This document shows, piece by piece, positions 38,938-47,692 of a DNA stretch of 64,000 nt. The notes under the pieces were generated by a model. The model was given only the letters and a program-made list of their open reading frames with translations, was not told where the DNA came from and did no database searches. Made by a program: the position numbers and the translations under genes. Position 1 is the first letter of the stretch, and every line of letters starts with the position of its first letter. Source of the stretch: Treponema sp. (GTDB taxonomy: Bacteria; Spirochaetota; Spirochaetia; Treponematales; Treponemataceae); NCBI GenBank assembly GCA_014803985.1, contig JAAVAO010000006.1, positions 3,469 through 67,468 of the forward strand. The letters run 5' to 3'.

Positions 38938-40008
38938 TATATCTGCCTTTAACTGCTCTTCTTTTGCATACACATTCAGTGCATCAAGCATATCGTCCAT
39001 TTCGCCCATCATAAACGATGGAAGATTGTGCTGACTATAGTTGATTCGATGATCTGTCACCCTGTCTTGAGGATAATTATATGTGCGGATTTTTTCGCTT
39101 CTCGCCCCACTTCCAACCATACTCTTTCTCACTCCAGCACGTTCAGACTGTTTTTTGCTCTCCTCAAAATCAAAAAGACGCGCCCGCAAAACTCTAAACG
39201 CCTTTTCCTTGTTTTTAATCTGGCTTTTTTCGTCCTGCTGAATCACCACAATTCCCGTTGGAATATGCGTAAGACGCACAGCGGAATCCGTTGTGTTAAC
39301 ACACTGACCGCCAGGACCGCCAGCACGCATAACGTCTATTCTCACATCGCCAGGCTTTATGTCTATTTCAGTTTCCTCCGCCTCAGGCAAAACCGCAACC
39401 GTCACCGTTGAAGTCTGAAGTCGCCCCTGGCTTTCAGTGGCAGGAACTCGCTGCACCCGATGAACGCCAGACTCCCATCTGAGCGTACCATACACAAATT
39501 TTCCGCTAATTGAAGTGACAATTCTATTAAAGCCCCCCACTTCCGTTTCCTGCGCCTCCATCGTTTCTGTCTTCCAACCACGGCGATCCGCAAGATGCGT
39601 GTACATTTCCCAAATATCACGCACAAAAAGAGTGGCCTCGTCTCCACCAGCCGCGCTTCTTATTTCAAGAATAATATTTTTTTCATCAAGAGGATCAGGG
39701 GGAATGAGCTTTAATTTTATCTCTTCTTCAAGAACAGGCTTCCTTTCTTCAAGCGCGCGCAGTTCATCGCGAGCCATTTCCTTCATTTCCTGGTCGTCTT
39801 CCGCAGTAATCATTTCAGTTGCATCTTTGATTCCCTGCAAAATCTTTTTATACTCATCATAAAGAGAACAAATTTCGGAAAGATAGCCGTTTTCACGCAT
39901 CGTATCCTTATATTTTTTTTGATCCTTTGCCAAATCAGGGTCCATAACCAACCGCTGCACCTCTTCATATCGCAAGGCACAGTCCTCTAACTTCTTCAAC
40001 AAATCCAT
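38917..40008 (-). CDS. prfA: Peptide chain release factor 1
   Basis: RAGGPGGQCVNTTDSAVRLTHIPTGIVV (GGQ motif). Confidence 0.96.
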   Translation of the reverse strand: MDLLKKLEDCALRYEEVQRLVMDPDLAKDQKKYKDTMRENGYLSEICSLYDEYKKILQGIKDATEMITAEDDQEMKEMARDELRALEERKPVLEEEIKLKLIPPDPLDEKNIILEIRSAAGGDEATLFVRDIWEMYTHLADRRGWKTETMEAQETEVGGFNRIVTSISGKFVYGTLRWESGVHRVQRVPATESQGRLQTSTVTVAVLPEAEETEIDIKPGDVRIDVMRAGGPGGQCVNTTDSAVRLTHIPTGIVVIQQDEKSQIKNKEKAFRVLRARLFDFEESKKQSERAGVRKSMVGSGARSEKIRTYNYPQDRVTDHRINYSQHNLPSFMMGEMDDMLDALNVYAKEEQLKADISELANA

Positions 40009-40064
40009 ACGTGCAATACTAGCGTAAATCACGATAAAATTCAATTGAAAAAAACTGGTACATA

Positions 40065-40512
40065 ACAGGGCGCTCCCGGCGAATAATTATAAAAAATGCG
40101 TCTTGTCATCAAGTTTCTATTTTAATGCAAGTTTTGGAAAAATAAAAAACATTCGCAAAGGCGCAGTGAGAAAGACAAAATCGCTCTGATTGTGGTCGCT
40201 GCGATAGCAGCGAAAAAAATCTATGCCACAATCAGCGCGAAATGCGCGAGCGCATGGTTTTGCCTTTCTCACTGGAACTGGAAGAATGTTTTTTATCTTT
40301 TCAAAACTCGCTTATCCATTGCCACACAAACCTCGCCGGTCGGGCTACTCCAGGTTCCGCATTCGCTCCATTGCTTCGCAACGGCTCCGCCGCCTTCCGT
40401 ATCCCTAGCGTGTCGCAGGGCGTTGACATGCTTGCCAAATTTCCACTTGCTCACCCCGCTCGCATTTTTACTCCCCGAGCAAAAACCGTAAAAACTCGAT
40501 GTAAATTTTCAT
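40065..40512 (+). repeat. Left copy of a long inverted repeat flanking the 41-47.6 kb island; interrupted by an extra nested hairpin element
   Basis: cagggcgctcccggcgaa (about 40068) ... tcgccggtcgggctactccaggttccgcattcgctccattgcttcgc...aaaaactcgatgtaaattttcat (40333-40512); reverse complement present at 47693-47900. Confidence 0.85.
40144..40294. repeat. 151-bp nested perfect-stem hairpin element inserted within the left inverted repeat
   Basis: AAAAAACATTC(40144-40154)/GAATGTTTTTT(40284-40294); CAGTGAGAAAG(40164-)/CTTTCTCACTG(40264-); CTGATTGTGG(40186-)/CCACAATCAG(40226-); GCTGCGATAGCAGC(40198-40211). Confidence 0.85.
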
Positions 40513-41028
40513 TTCTACAGGATCAATGACTGCATTGCTGTTTTGCGCCAAAGCCATGATTGACATGAGTCCCCGCTTGCGCTACAATTTTTCTATGCAG
40601 AAAGTCATGAATGGTACAACCTTAACAAAAGCATACCCCCCCCCCATTATGTATAGTATATCCGACATATTCTGCATATAAAAATCATGCACACATTAAA
40701 AAAAGACTCACCTCTCGCACACTGACATTACTGTCACTACGCACGGATTTTTTTTCGTCTCTTAAATCACAGTGTTGCGCATTGCAACACAAATACATAA
40801 AAACTACACTTTATAACTTGCCAACACTCAAAAAATATCTAAAAAACTTTACCTCCCCTTTGGAAATCATATCAAATTTGGTGATTGAACCTGTCGAAAT
40901 CACCGCTAATACTTTTCTCACAATTAAATCACTAGACTCGAAGAGAAATTCGCTCTCACAAGTTGGAAAAATAGTTTCGGAGGAGACGAGATGGCTGCAA
41001 TACATATTCATAAAGGAGGAGACAACGA

Positions 41029-41499
41029 ATGAAACGGTATTTTATCATTCTTGTGGCAGTGATGCTATATTCTGCCGTGTGCGCATGGGCAGAATATAGC
41101 ATGCCCGTTGTTGCAGTAATACCATTTGAAGTAGCAGGCATTGCGCAAAATGACGCAGATGCATTCACCACTCAATTTGCAGAAATACTGGCGACAAACG
41201 GAACAGTTTCTGTTACCGACAGCCGCACAGTGGGAGTGCTGCTTGTACAGCAAGGGTTGACGGCCTCCGAACTGATAGACGCAGAACACGCGACAACGTT
41301 TGCATCGGAAGTGGGCGCAGACTTTCTCATAATCGGGAAACTGTTCGCGCTCGGCAATATGGCAGGCACGTTTGTCACGATAATAGGCACACACCCTGTA
41401 ACGGTTTCCGTTGCCGTGCGCCAAGCGGAAAGCATGAACGCGCTCATGGAAGCAGTGCCGGAGCTGTGCGCAGAACTGCTGGAAAATATAACAAAGTAA
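41029..41499 (+). CDS. Exported CsgG/FlgO-like protein, short form
   Basis: Signal peptide; VVAVIPFEVAGIAQNDADAFTTQFAEILATNGTVSVTDSRTV..ADFLIIGKL pattern; RBS aaaggagg. Confidence 0.6.
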   Translation: MKRYFIILVAVMLYSAVCAWAEYSMPVVAVIPFEVAGIAQNDADAFTTQFAEILATNGTVSVTDSRTVGVLLVQQGLTASELIDAEHATTFASEVGADFLIIGKLFALGNMAGTFVTIIGTHPVTVSVAVRQAESMNALMEAVPELCAELLENITK

Positions 41500-41546
41500 C
41501 AGACGCAAATTAGCGGAGAGAGAGGAAAAAAATTTTGGAGGAAAAT

Positions 41547-42635
41547 ATGAAAAAGAAGGTTGTTGTTGTACTTTTAGCCATGTTAGGGACACTTGGCATA
41601 GGGTATTCTCAGGAAGCACCACGAATTGCTGTTTCCACATTTGACACAAAGGGAAACGTGTCAAAAGATGATGCGGACATCATTACCGAGATGTTTATCA
41701 CGAACCTTGTAAGTCAAGGGGTAAATGTGATTGACCGTGCGAATTTCGACAAGATAATGTCCGAGATGAAATTCCAGACAAGCGACTGGTCGGACAGCGC
41801 GAAAACATCAGAACTAGGAAAAGTGCTGAACGCGACGGCTGTCATACGCGGGCAAATCATGCAGACACCAAGCAATGTAATAATTACGGTGACACTACTG
41901 GATGTAAAAACTGCAAAAATTCTTTCTTCTGCAACTGAGACAGCAGGGAATTTGCAGTACCTATATACAAAATATTATAGCAATTACAGTAGCAGAGATT
42001 ATATCATGGAACTATGCAGAACGATAAAGGCAAAAATCCCTGAACCTGAACCAATTATTGGAACATGGAGAACAGAAACACGGTTTTACGATGATTGGAG
42101 TTGGGGTCGTGTTGGCAGTGCATATTTTGCATGGAGCAGTTATGACAATAAGATAATCGCAAAGACAAAAGGTGAATGTGTCATAGCGTTTGAAAAAGAC
42201 GGCACCTTACAGATTTCTAAACTGACATATCCTGTTGTCGAAGTTACGTGTCCTAAAATTTATGATTACGAAACAAAAGAATCTCTGAAAGAAGTTTCTG
42301 GAAGTGGTTTTTGGAAATTTAGAGAAATAAGGGAAGGTCATAGGTATTATTTGCTACAAATTGTCATTGATGAGAAGAACTACAGTATGACTGTAAAAGT
42401 CAGTAAAAATTCAGCAGGTGTTTATAATGTTGATTCTTCAGAATCGTGCACAATGGAAATGCGCGAAGGTGTTTTGTTTGTTCCCGTAACGACTAAAACA
42501 AACACGGGAACTAATAAAAAACCAGAGTGGAAGTATTCCATCACAAACAAAACAACAGATAACACATCTACAGACCTAAGGTTTATCAACTGGATAAAAA
42601 CAAATGAATACAAAGAAGAGGAGAAATCAAAATGA
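41547..42635 (+). CDS. CsgG/FlgO-like exported protein with C-terminal lipocalin-like domain
   Basis: RIAVSTFDTKGNVSKDDADIITEMFITNLVSQGVNVIDRANFDKIMSEMKFQTSDWSDSAKTSELGKVLNATAVIRGQI; C-terminal IIGTWRTETRFYDD. Confidence 0.65.
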   Translation: MKKKVVVVLLAMLGTLGIGYSQEAPRIAVSTFDTKGNVSKDDADIITEMFITNLVSQGVNVIDRANFDKIMSEMKFQTSDWSDSAKTSELGKVLNATAVIRGQIMQTPSNVIITVTLLDVKTAKILSSATETAGNLQYLYTKYYSNYSSRDYIMELCRTIKAKIPEPEPIIGTWRTETRFYDDWSWGRVGSAYFAWSSYDNKIIAKTKGECVIAFEKDGTLQISKLTYPVVEVTCPKIYDYETKESLKEVSGSGFWKFREIREGHRYYLLQIVIDEKNYSMTVKVSKNSAGVYNVDSSESCTMEMREGVLFVPVTTKTNTGTNKKPEWKYSITNKTTDNTSTDLRFINWIKTNEYKEEEKSK

Positions 42636-43552
42636 GAAATAAAAGAAACGAGATACCTTCATGGCTTAAGATTGCATTTTTTTCGTTTATAATTGTGTTC
42701 TTGGCATCAATTCTAACTTTAAGTGCAATTTCTTTCTTATCGGTATGTGGAAAACTTGATAAGGAAAAAATCAGTTTTACTATTGATGTTTCTTTGCTGA
42801 CAGGCTTTTTGGGAATTGCATTTACGGTTGTGCTTGCGACTCCGCATTTCATAACGAACAATAAAATTGATTCTGTCGTCAGGGAATTTGTCAAGCAGGA
42901 CTTCGGACCAGACTTGCTCAACCGTTCCGAAGAAGTCACCAAACTTGATGCGCATTTGTCCCGCATGGTCGCTTTCATGCTGCTTGAACAAGGATATTAT
43001 GCGTGGGCAATCGGATGGTCATTCCGTGCGCTCAAACGGTACACGGAACTTCATTCCGAATATACCGAGCTTTACAAGGAATTCCATGACTTTGTGCTCA
43101 AACGGATTGTCAGCGAAGCTTTGGATGCAATTGTCGGTGGGAAAAAAGATGCGGCAGAAAAATTCGGAGAAGAAGAGGCATTTAAAATAACCTTGCGAGC
43201 GGCAAAAGATTATGTTGATTTCCGTTATGAGATACAGACATACAGTTCCAAACAGCACGTGCAGGCGATGAAGAATGACTTCTACACCGTTATTGATGAT
43301 ATTTCAAGGAAAATGCAGTTCGTCATTGTATCTCTGTACGAAAGGTGTCCGATTGAGGATTTTGAGACTAACGTAGACGGATTTATTTTTAGAGCATCGC
43401 GGTACAAGCAGGACGGTGAAAACCTGCGGAACTTCTTCTATGAGCATATCTGGAATGAGATTTCCTTTAAAAATTCCGCAAGCCTTGCAAAGAGCGAGAA
43501 GTTTCAAAAGTATCGCGAACTTGTTTTGCACAGATACGGTCACACAGAATAA
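42632..43552 (+). CDS. Two-TM membrane protein of unknown function
   Basis: Two N-terminal hydrophobic segments, long soluble helical C-terminus; stop/start overlap with the preceding gene. Confidence 0.65.
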   Translation: MRNKRNEIPSWLKIAFFSFIIVFLASILTLSAISFLSVCGKLDKEKISFTIDVSLLTGFLGIAFTVVLATPHFITNNKIDSVVREFVKQDFGPDLLNRSEEVTKLDAHLSRMVAFMLLEQGYYAWAIGWSFRALKRYTELHSEYTELYKEFHDFVLKRIVSEALDAIVGGKKDAAEKFGEEEAFKITLRAAKDYVDFRYEIQTYSSKQHVQAMKNDFYTVIDDISRKMQFVIVSLYERCPIEDFETNVDGFIFRASRYKQDGENLRNFFYEHIWNEISFKNSASLAKSEKFQKYRELVLHRYGHTE

Positions 43553-43586
43553 CAATTTATCTACAGTTGCTTAGGAGGAGACAAAT

Positions 43587-44756
43587 ATGAATATACGATA
43601 TTCAGTGTTTTTAAGTTCAACATTTGAGGACTTGAAAGAAATCAGAAAGGAATTGTCCTACTCACTTTTTATGAACGGCTACATGGTCAACAACATGGAA
43701 GCGTTCGGTGCACGTAATAGCGGTGTGTGGGAAGTCATAAAAGAAAGCATTGCGGATTCCGATATGCTTGTCATGGTCATTGCCGGAAGATACGGAAGCA
43801 TAAATCCCGATGAGGGCATAAGTTTTACGGAACAAGAATACAATTACGCCATTGAAAATGGAATTCCTGTACTTGTCTTTATACGGGACAGAAATGCAAT
43901 TTCGATAGCTGACTGTGATACAGGAAAAAAGCAGCGGAAACTGGAAGCGTTCATCAATCGAATTACAGGTGAGCGAACGGTGATGAAAAACTGGACTGAC
44001 GTTGACAGTCTCAAACTTGCCGTGATAACGGCATTGAATAGGGAAAAGAATAATCCAGATATTTTAAAAAAAGGATGGATAAAGAACAGCGCAGCACTTG
44101 AAACAGAATACAAAACAGTTGAGTCAAAATTGAAGTCGGTAAAAACTGAACTGATAAAAGTGGAGGCGGACACAAAGAGAAGCAAACGTCCTACAGAAAC
44201 GGTGATGAACTACTATCATGTACACATCAAGATTCATGGTTCTGTCATAGAGTGTGAGCAGGGACAGGCGGTTGTAACGTACACTGGTTCCGCGCTCGTT
44301 GATGCGCCCGAATACCCCGTCGTGTACCGAGACCGTGTGAGGACAGGATTCGGCATTCAACACCAGCAGTTTTCCCCAAAAGCAACCGTGCGCAACAAGG
44401 ACGAATTCAGAAGAAACCCGATATTGCTTGACTATGAAATCAAAGGTTCTGAAAACGACAAGCTGTTTTTCACTGGCGAAATCGTGACGAACGCGCAGCT
44501 TCGCAAGGACATCGGCGGAACAGGACTGCACATTCCGTACTTTGCGGAATATGTGGCGATTGAACTTGACATATCGACTGTCAGATTCTTCCAAGACTAC
44601 AACGGAAAAGCGTTCTTGCAGTCAGGAGAAAAAGAAACCCCGATAAAGGATGTCCAGTTTTGCACCAACAGCGGGAAATACGTAATTTCTGCAAAAAATG
44701 TTCCAGCAAACTCAAACATCATGTTCAAATGGAACAACGTCAAGTCGGAAGAATAA
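43587..44756 (+). CDS. DUF4062 (TIR-like) domain protein with unknown C-terminal domain
   Basis: IRYSVFLSSTFEDLKEIRKELSYSLFMNGYMVNNMEAF..VIKESIADSDMLVMVIAGRYGS..GISFTEQEYNYAIENGIPVLVFI. Confidence 0.8.
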   Translation: MNIRYSVFLSSTFEDLKEIRKELSYSLFMNGYMVNNMEAFGARNSGVWEVIKESIADSDMLVMVIAGRYGSINPDEGISFTEQEYNYAIENGIPVLVFIRDRNAISIADCDTGKKQRKLEAFINRITGERTVMKNWTDVDSLKLAVITALNREKNNPDILKKGWIKNSAALETEYKTVESKLKSVKTELIKVEADTKRSKRPTETVMNYYHVHIKIHGSVIECEQGQAVVTYTGSALVDAPEYPVVYRDRVRTGFGIQHQQFSPKATVRNKDEFRRNPILLDYEIKGSENDKLFFTGEIVTNAQLRKDIGGTGLHIPYFAEYVAIELDISTVRFFQDYNGKAFLQSGEKETPIKDVQFCTNSGKYVISAKNVPANSNIMFKWNNVKSEE

Positions 44757-44818
44757 ATATTTAGGAGCAGCCTTGCCATTTACGGCAAGGCTGAAAAATA
44801 ACTTCTGGAGGAAACAAA

Positions 44819-45714
44819 ATGAAAACAAAAATCACCATTCTTTCGCTTACCCTCGCCGCGCTTTTCTGTTCTGTCACAATCGCACAGGAGCAGAAAGTCA
44901 TTGCGGTGGCGACGTTCGACATTACGGGAAACGCCGTGACGCAGGACAAGGCAGATGCAATTACGGAGCTGTTCATTACAGAACTCGTTTCCACAGGGAA
45001 AGTCTCCGTGGTTGACCGTGCGAACTTTGACAAAATCGTCAAGGAGATGAAATTCCAGGCAAGTGACTGGTCGGACAGCGCAAAGACGACCGCGCTCGGC
45101 AATGCGGCAAATGCACAGCTGATTTCCCGTGGGCAGATTATCAAACTTGGAAGCAAGCTATACCTTTCTTCGTCAATCATCGACGTAAAGAACGCGAAGG
45201 TGCTAGCCTCCACGCGCGATCAGTTCAATTCTCTTGACGATGTGTTCGGACTTTTGGGGAATTTCGCAAAGAACACAGTGGCGGGGCTCTCAAGGAATAT
45301 TGTTGACAAGACTTCATTAAAAATTGGCGACATTGGTTCAGGTGGCGGACTTGTATTCTCTATATTGAGGGTGACAAGTTCTATGAGGTGAGCGAAGTGC
45401 TTGGAACAGCATCATGGGATGATGCGATAGAATTATGCAAGGCTTATCGTGGCGGGAGATACGATGACTGGCATTTGCCGACAAAAGACGAGTTGAACTT
45501 AATTTATCAAAACTTGAAAAAAAACGAAAAAATTTCCGGGAATGACTGGCATTGGTCGTCATCGCAGGAAAATAGTGATAGTGCATGGTTTCAAAGGTTC
45601 AGTGACGGTAAACAGGATCACTATCTCTACCGTTATGACTATTTCGGCTTCGAGGAAAAGTCCAGTAAAAATAAACACACTGGTTGTTGTGTTCGGGCGG
45701 TCCGGGCTTTTTAG
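44819..45714 (+). pseudogene. CsgG-like protein with C-terminal DUF1566/Lcl-like domain, split by a 2-nt frameshift
   Basis: ORFs 44819-45391 and 45388-45714 restore GGLVFYIEGDKFYEVSEVLGTASWDDAI if one TC of 'ttctctat' is removed; full-length paralog at 45748-46719. Confidence 0.75.
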
Positions 45715-45747
45715 CCGTTTAATAAAGAAATAATTTTGGAGGAAATT

Positions 45748-46719
45748 ATGAAAAAATTTGGAGCAATGGTAATTGCTGTTTTTGTGGTGTCCGCACATCT
45801 GTTTGCAGACACGGTTACAATCGTGCCATTTGCTTATCAGGGAATCTCGCAGGGCGATGCGGAGACATTTACGGAAATGTTCGTCTCCGAGTATGCGAGC
45901 GTAACCCATGATGACGTTGCCGACAGGAGCAATTTTGACGGCATTGCGGAACAGCACAAATTCCAGCTTACAGACTGGTCGAACAACGACAAGATTGCGA
46001 AACTCGGCAAAGCAATGAACGCAGGGAAAATCATCTGCGGTCGCATATCTGTATTCGGCTCCGCCGTGACCTTTACAGGGCGAGTGCTGGACGTAAATTC
46101 GACGAAAGTGCTGAACTCCATAAACTGGAAAGGAAATAGTCTTGAATCATTGCTCTTTGACATTACGAACATCGCAAAGGAACTGGCAGGGGCGTATTAC
46201 ATCGGAGGAAAAGGACCGGGTGGCGGAATCATTTTCTATGAATCGGAAGCAGGTTTTTCCGTGCAGGAAGCAGATGGAACTACGACGACCTGCCATTACC
46301 TTGAAGTGTCCCCGACTGAATTAGGAAGCGTGCCTTGGTGCTGGTGCGGATACTATGGTTATTGTTCTATGCAGACTCTAGAGGGAATTGGAGACGGAAA
46401 ACTAAACAGTCAAAAAATTGTTGATGCGCATAAGGATATAACTGCCCAAAAATGTGCTGCAAAACTTTGTCTGGAGTATTCCACAGGAACGACAAAAGCA
46501 GGCGAATGGTATCTGCCGAGCAAGATAGAACTGAACTTGATATATGAGACCCTGCGAAAAAGCGGAAAGATTGTCAGCGATTCATTGCATTGGTCGTCGT
46601 CGCAGTGCAGTAATGATCATTGTGCGTGGGTACAGAGGTTCAGCGACGGCAATCAGTACGATTACAAATACAACAAGGACTACTACAATGGTTGTGTTCG
46701 GGCAGTCCGGGCTTTCTAG
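45748..46719 (+). CDS. CsgG-like protein with C-terminal DUF1566/Lcl-like domain
   Basis: Signal peptide; CsgG-like N-half; GKGPGGGIIFYESEAGFSVQEADG..EWYLPSKIELNLIYETL..LHWSSSQ..AWVQRFSDGNQYDY..CVRAVRAF. Confidence 0.7.
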   Translation: MKKFGAMVIAVFVVSAHLFADTVTIVPFAYQGISQGDAETFTEMFVSEYASVTHDDVADRSNFDGIAEQHKFQLTDWSNNDKIAKLGKAMNAGKIICGRISVFGSAVTFTGRVLDVNSTKVLNSINWKGNSLESLLFDITNIAKELAGAYYIGGKGPGGGIIFYESEAGFSVQEADGTTTTCHYLEVSPTELGSVPWCWCGYYGYCSMQTLEGIGDGKLNSQKIVDAHKDITAQKCAAKLCLEYSTGTTKAGEWYLPSKIELNLIYETLRKSGKIVSDSLHWSSSQCSNDHCAWVQRFSDGNQYDYKYNKDYYNGCVRAVRAF

Positions 46720-46794
46720 TACGCAAGTCAATATTTGACTTCAAACAGATTTCCGGTTTTGGCAAATCTGAAAAAATAATCAGGAGGAATCCAC

Positions 46795-47574
46795 ATGAAA
46801 ACATTTAAAAAAATCTTTGTTGTGGCAGTTCTTGCAGCACTTCTTGCGCCGCTTTGTGCGCAGACGGTGGCAGTGCTCGGCTTTGAGAGCGACGACTTCT
46901 GTCTTGAAGACAATACTGGAGTGATGAGCGACCTGCTCTCCGATGAACTGGTGCGGATTGAGGGAATCACCGTGGTGGAGCGCAAACGGATTGACCGCGT
47001 GATCGAGGAAATGGACTTCCAAATGTCTGGATGGACGGACGCAAAGACCGTAAAGGCGGCAGGAAAAATGGTGAACGCGGACTGCGTAATCACAGGCTCG
47101 GTTGATACTCTTGGCGCAACGCTGTACGTGACGGCGCGGATGATAGAGGTGGAGAGCGCGAAAGTTCTACACTCGGCAAAGATGACATGCGTTACATGGG
47201 ATGAGTTTTCACGAAAGCTCCCACAGTTTGCGCGCGAGTGCGTCAAGAAAATGCCGTCACCAAACCACTTTCTCGGCACATGGGAGGGCGAAGTGCCTGG
47301 CGGCAGCGTATACGAAATCACATTCGCAGAAAAAGGCGTATGTACGGTAAAGGCTTCCGCAGACGGCGACTTTAGCACAGAGGCAGGCGGAAAGGGTACA
47401 TACTCTTACGACAAGAATTTCCTACGGATAAATGCACGACTTTCATCGTCACGAATAAACTGGCGTAGCGTCTACAAGTTCAACAGCGAGTTCACCTCGT
47501 TCAATATCCTTGTGCCAAAGTCGGACGGCGATGATGAGACTGTACGCATCTCGTTCGTCAAGACTACAGAGTAA
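46795..47574 (+). CDS. CsgG-like exported protein with C-terminal lipocalin-like domain
   Basis: TVAVLGFESDDFCLEDNTGVMSDLLSDELVRIEGITVVERKRIDRVIEEMDFQMSGWTDAKTVKAAGKMVNADCVITGSV; FLGTWEGEVPGGSVYEITFAEKG. Confidence 0.68.
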   Translation: MKTFKKIFVVAVLAALLAPLCAQTVAVLGFESDDFCLEDNTGVMSDLLSDELVRIEGITVVERKRIDRVIEEMDFQMSGWTDAKTVKAAGKMVNADCVITGSVDTLGATLYVTARMIEVESAKVLHSAKMTCVTWDEFSRKLPQFARECVKKMPSPNHFLGTWEGEVPGGSVYEITFAEKGVCTVKASADGDFSTEAGGKGTYSYDKNFLRINARLSSSRINWRSVYKFNSEFTSFNILVPKSDGDDETVRISFVKTTE

Positions 47575-47692
47575 CGCAATCCCAAAAACAAACCGATCGC
47601 ACGAACACACGGACTTTTTAAGTTTGATTGGAAACTTTAATTTCAAATTATACCCTCCCCGCCCTGCGACACACGCAAATATTTTATTCGGC

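Noticed and set aside
40192-40529. ORFs of 61-99 aa inside the left inverted repeat
   Set aside because: They overlap each other in different frames, lie entirely in repeat and hairpin sequence, and recur at the right repeat as antisense ORFs.
41065-41664. 199-aa minus-strand ORF across the first CsgG-like gene
   Set aside because: Cys/Arg-rich antisense frame without signal or RBS; the plus-strand ORFs have signal peptides, RBSs and paralogs.
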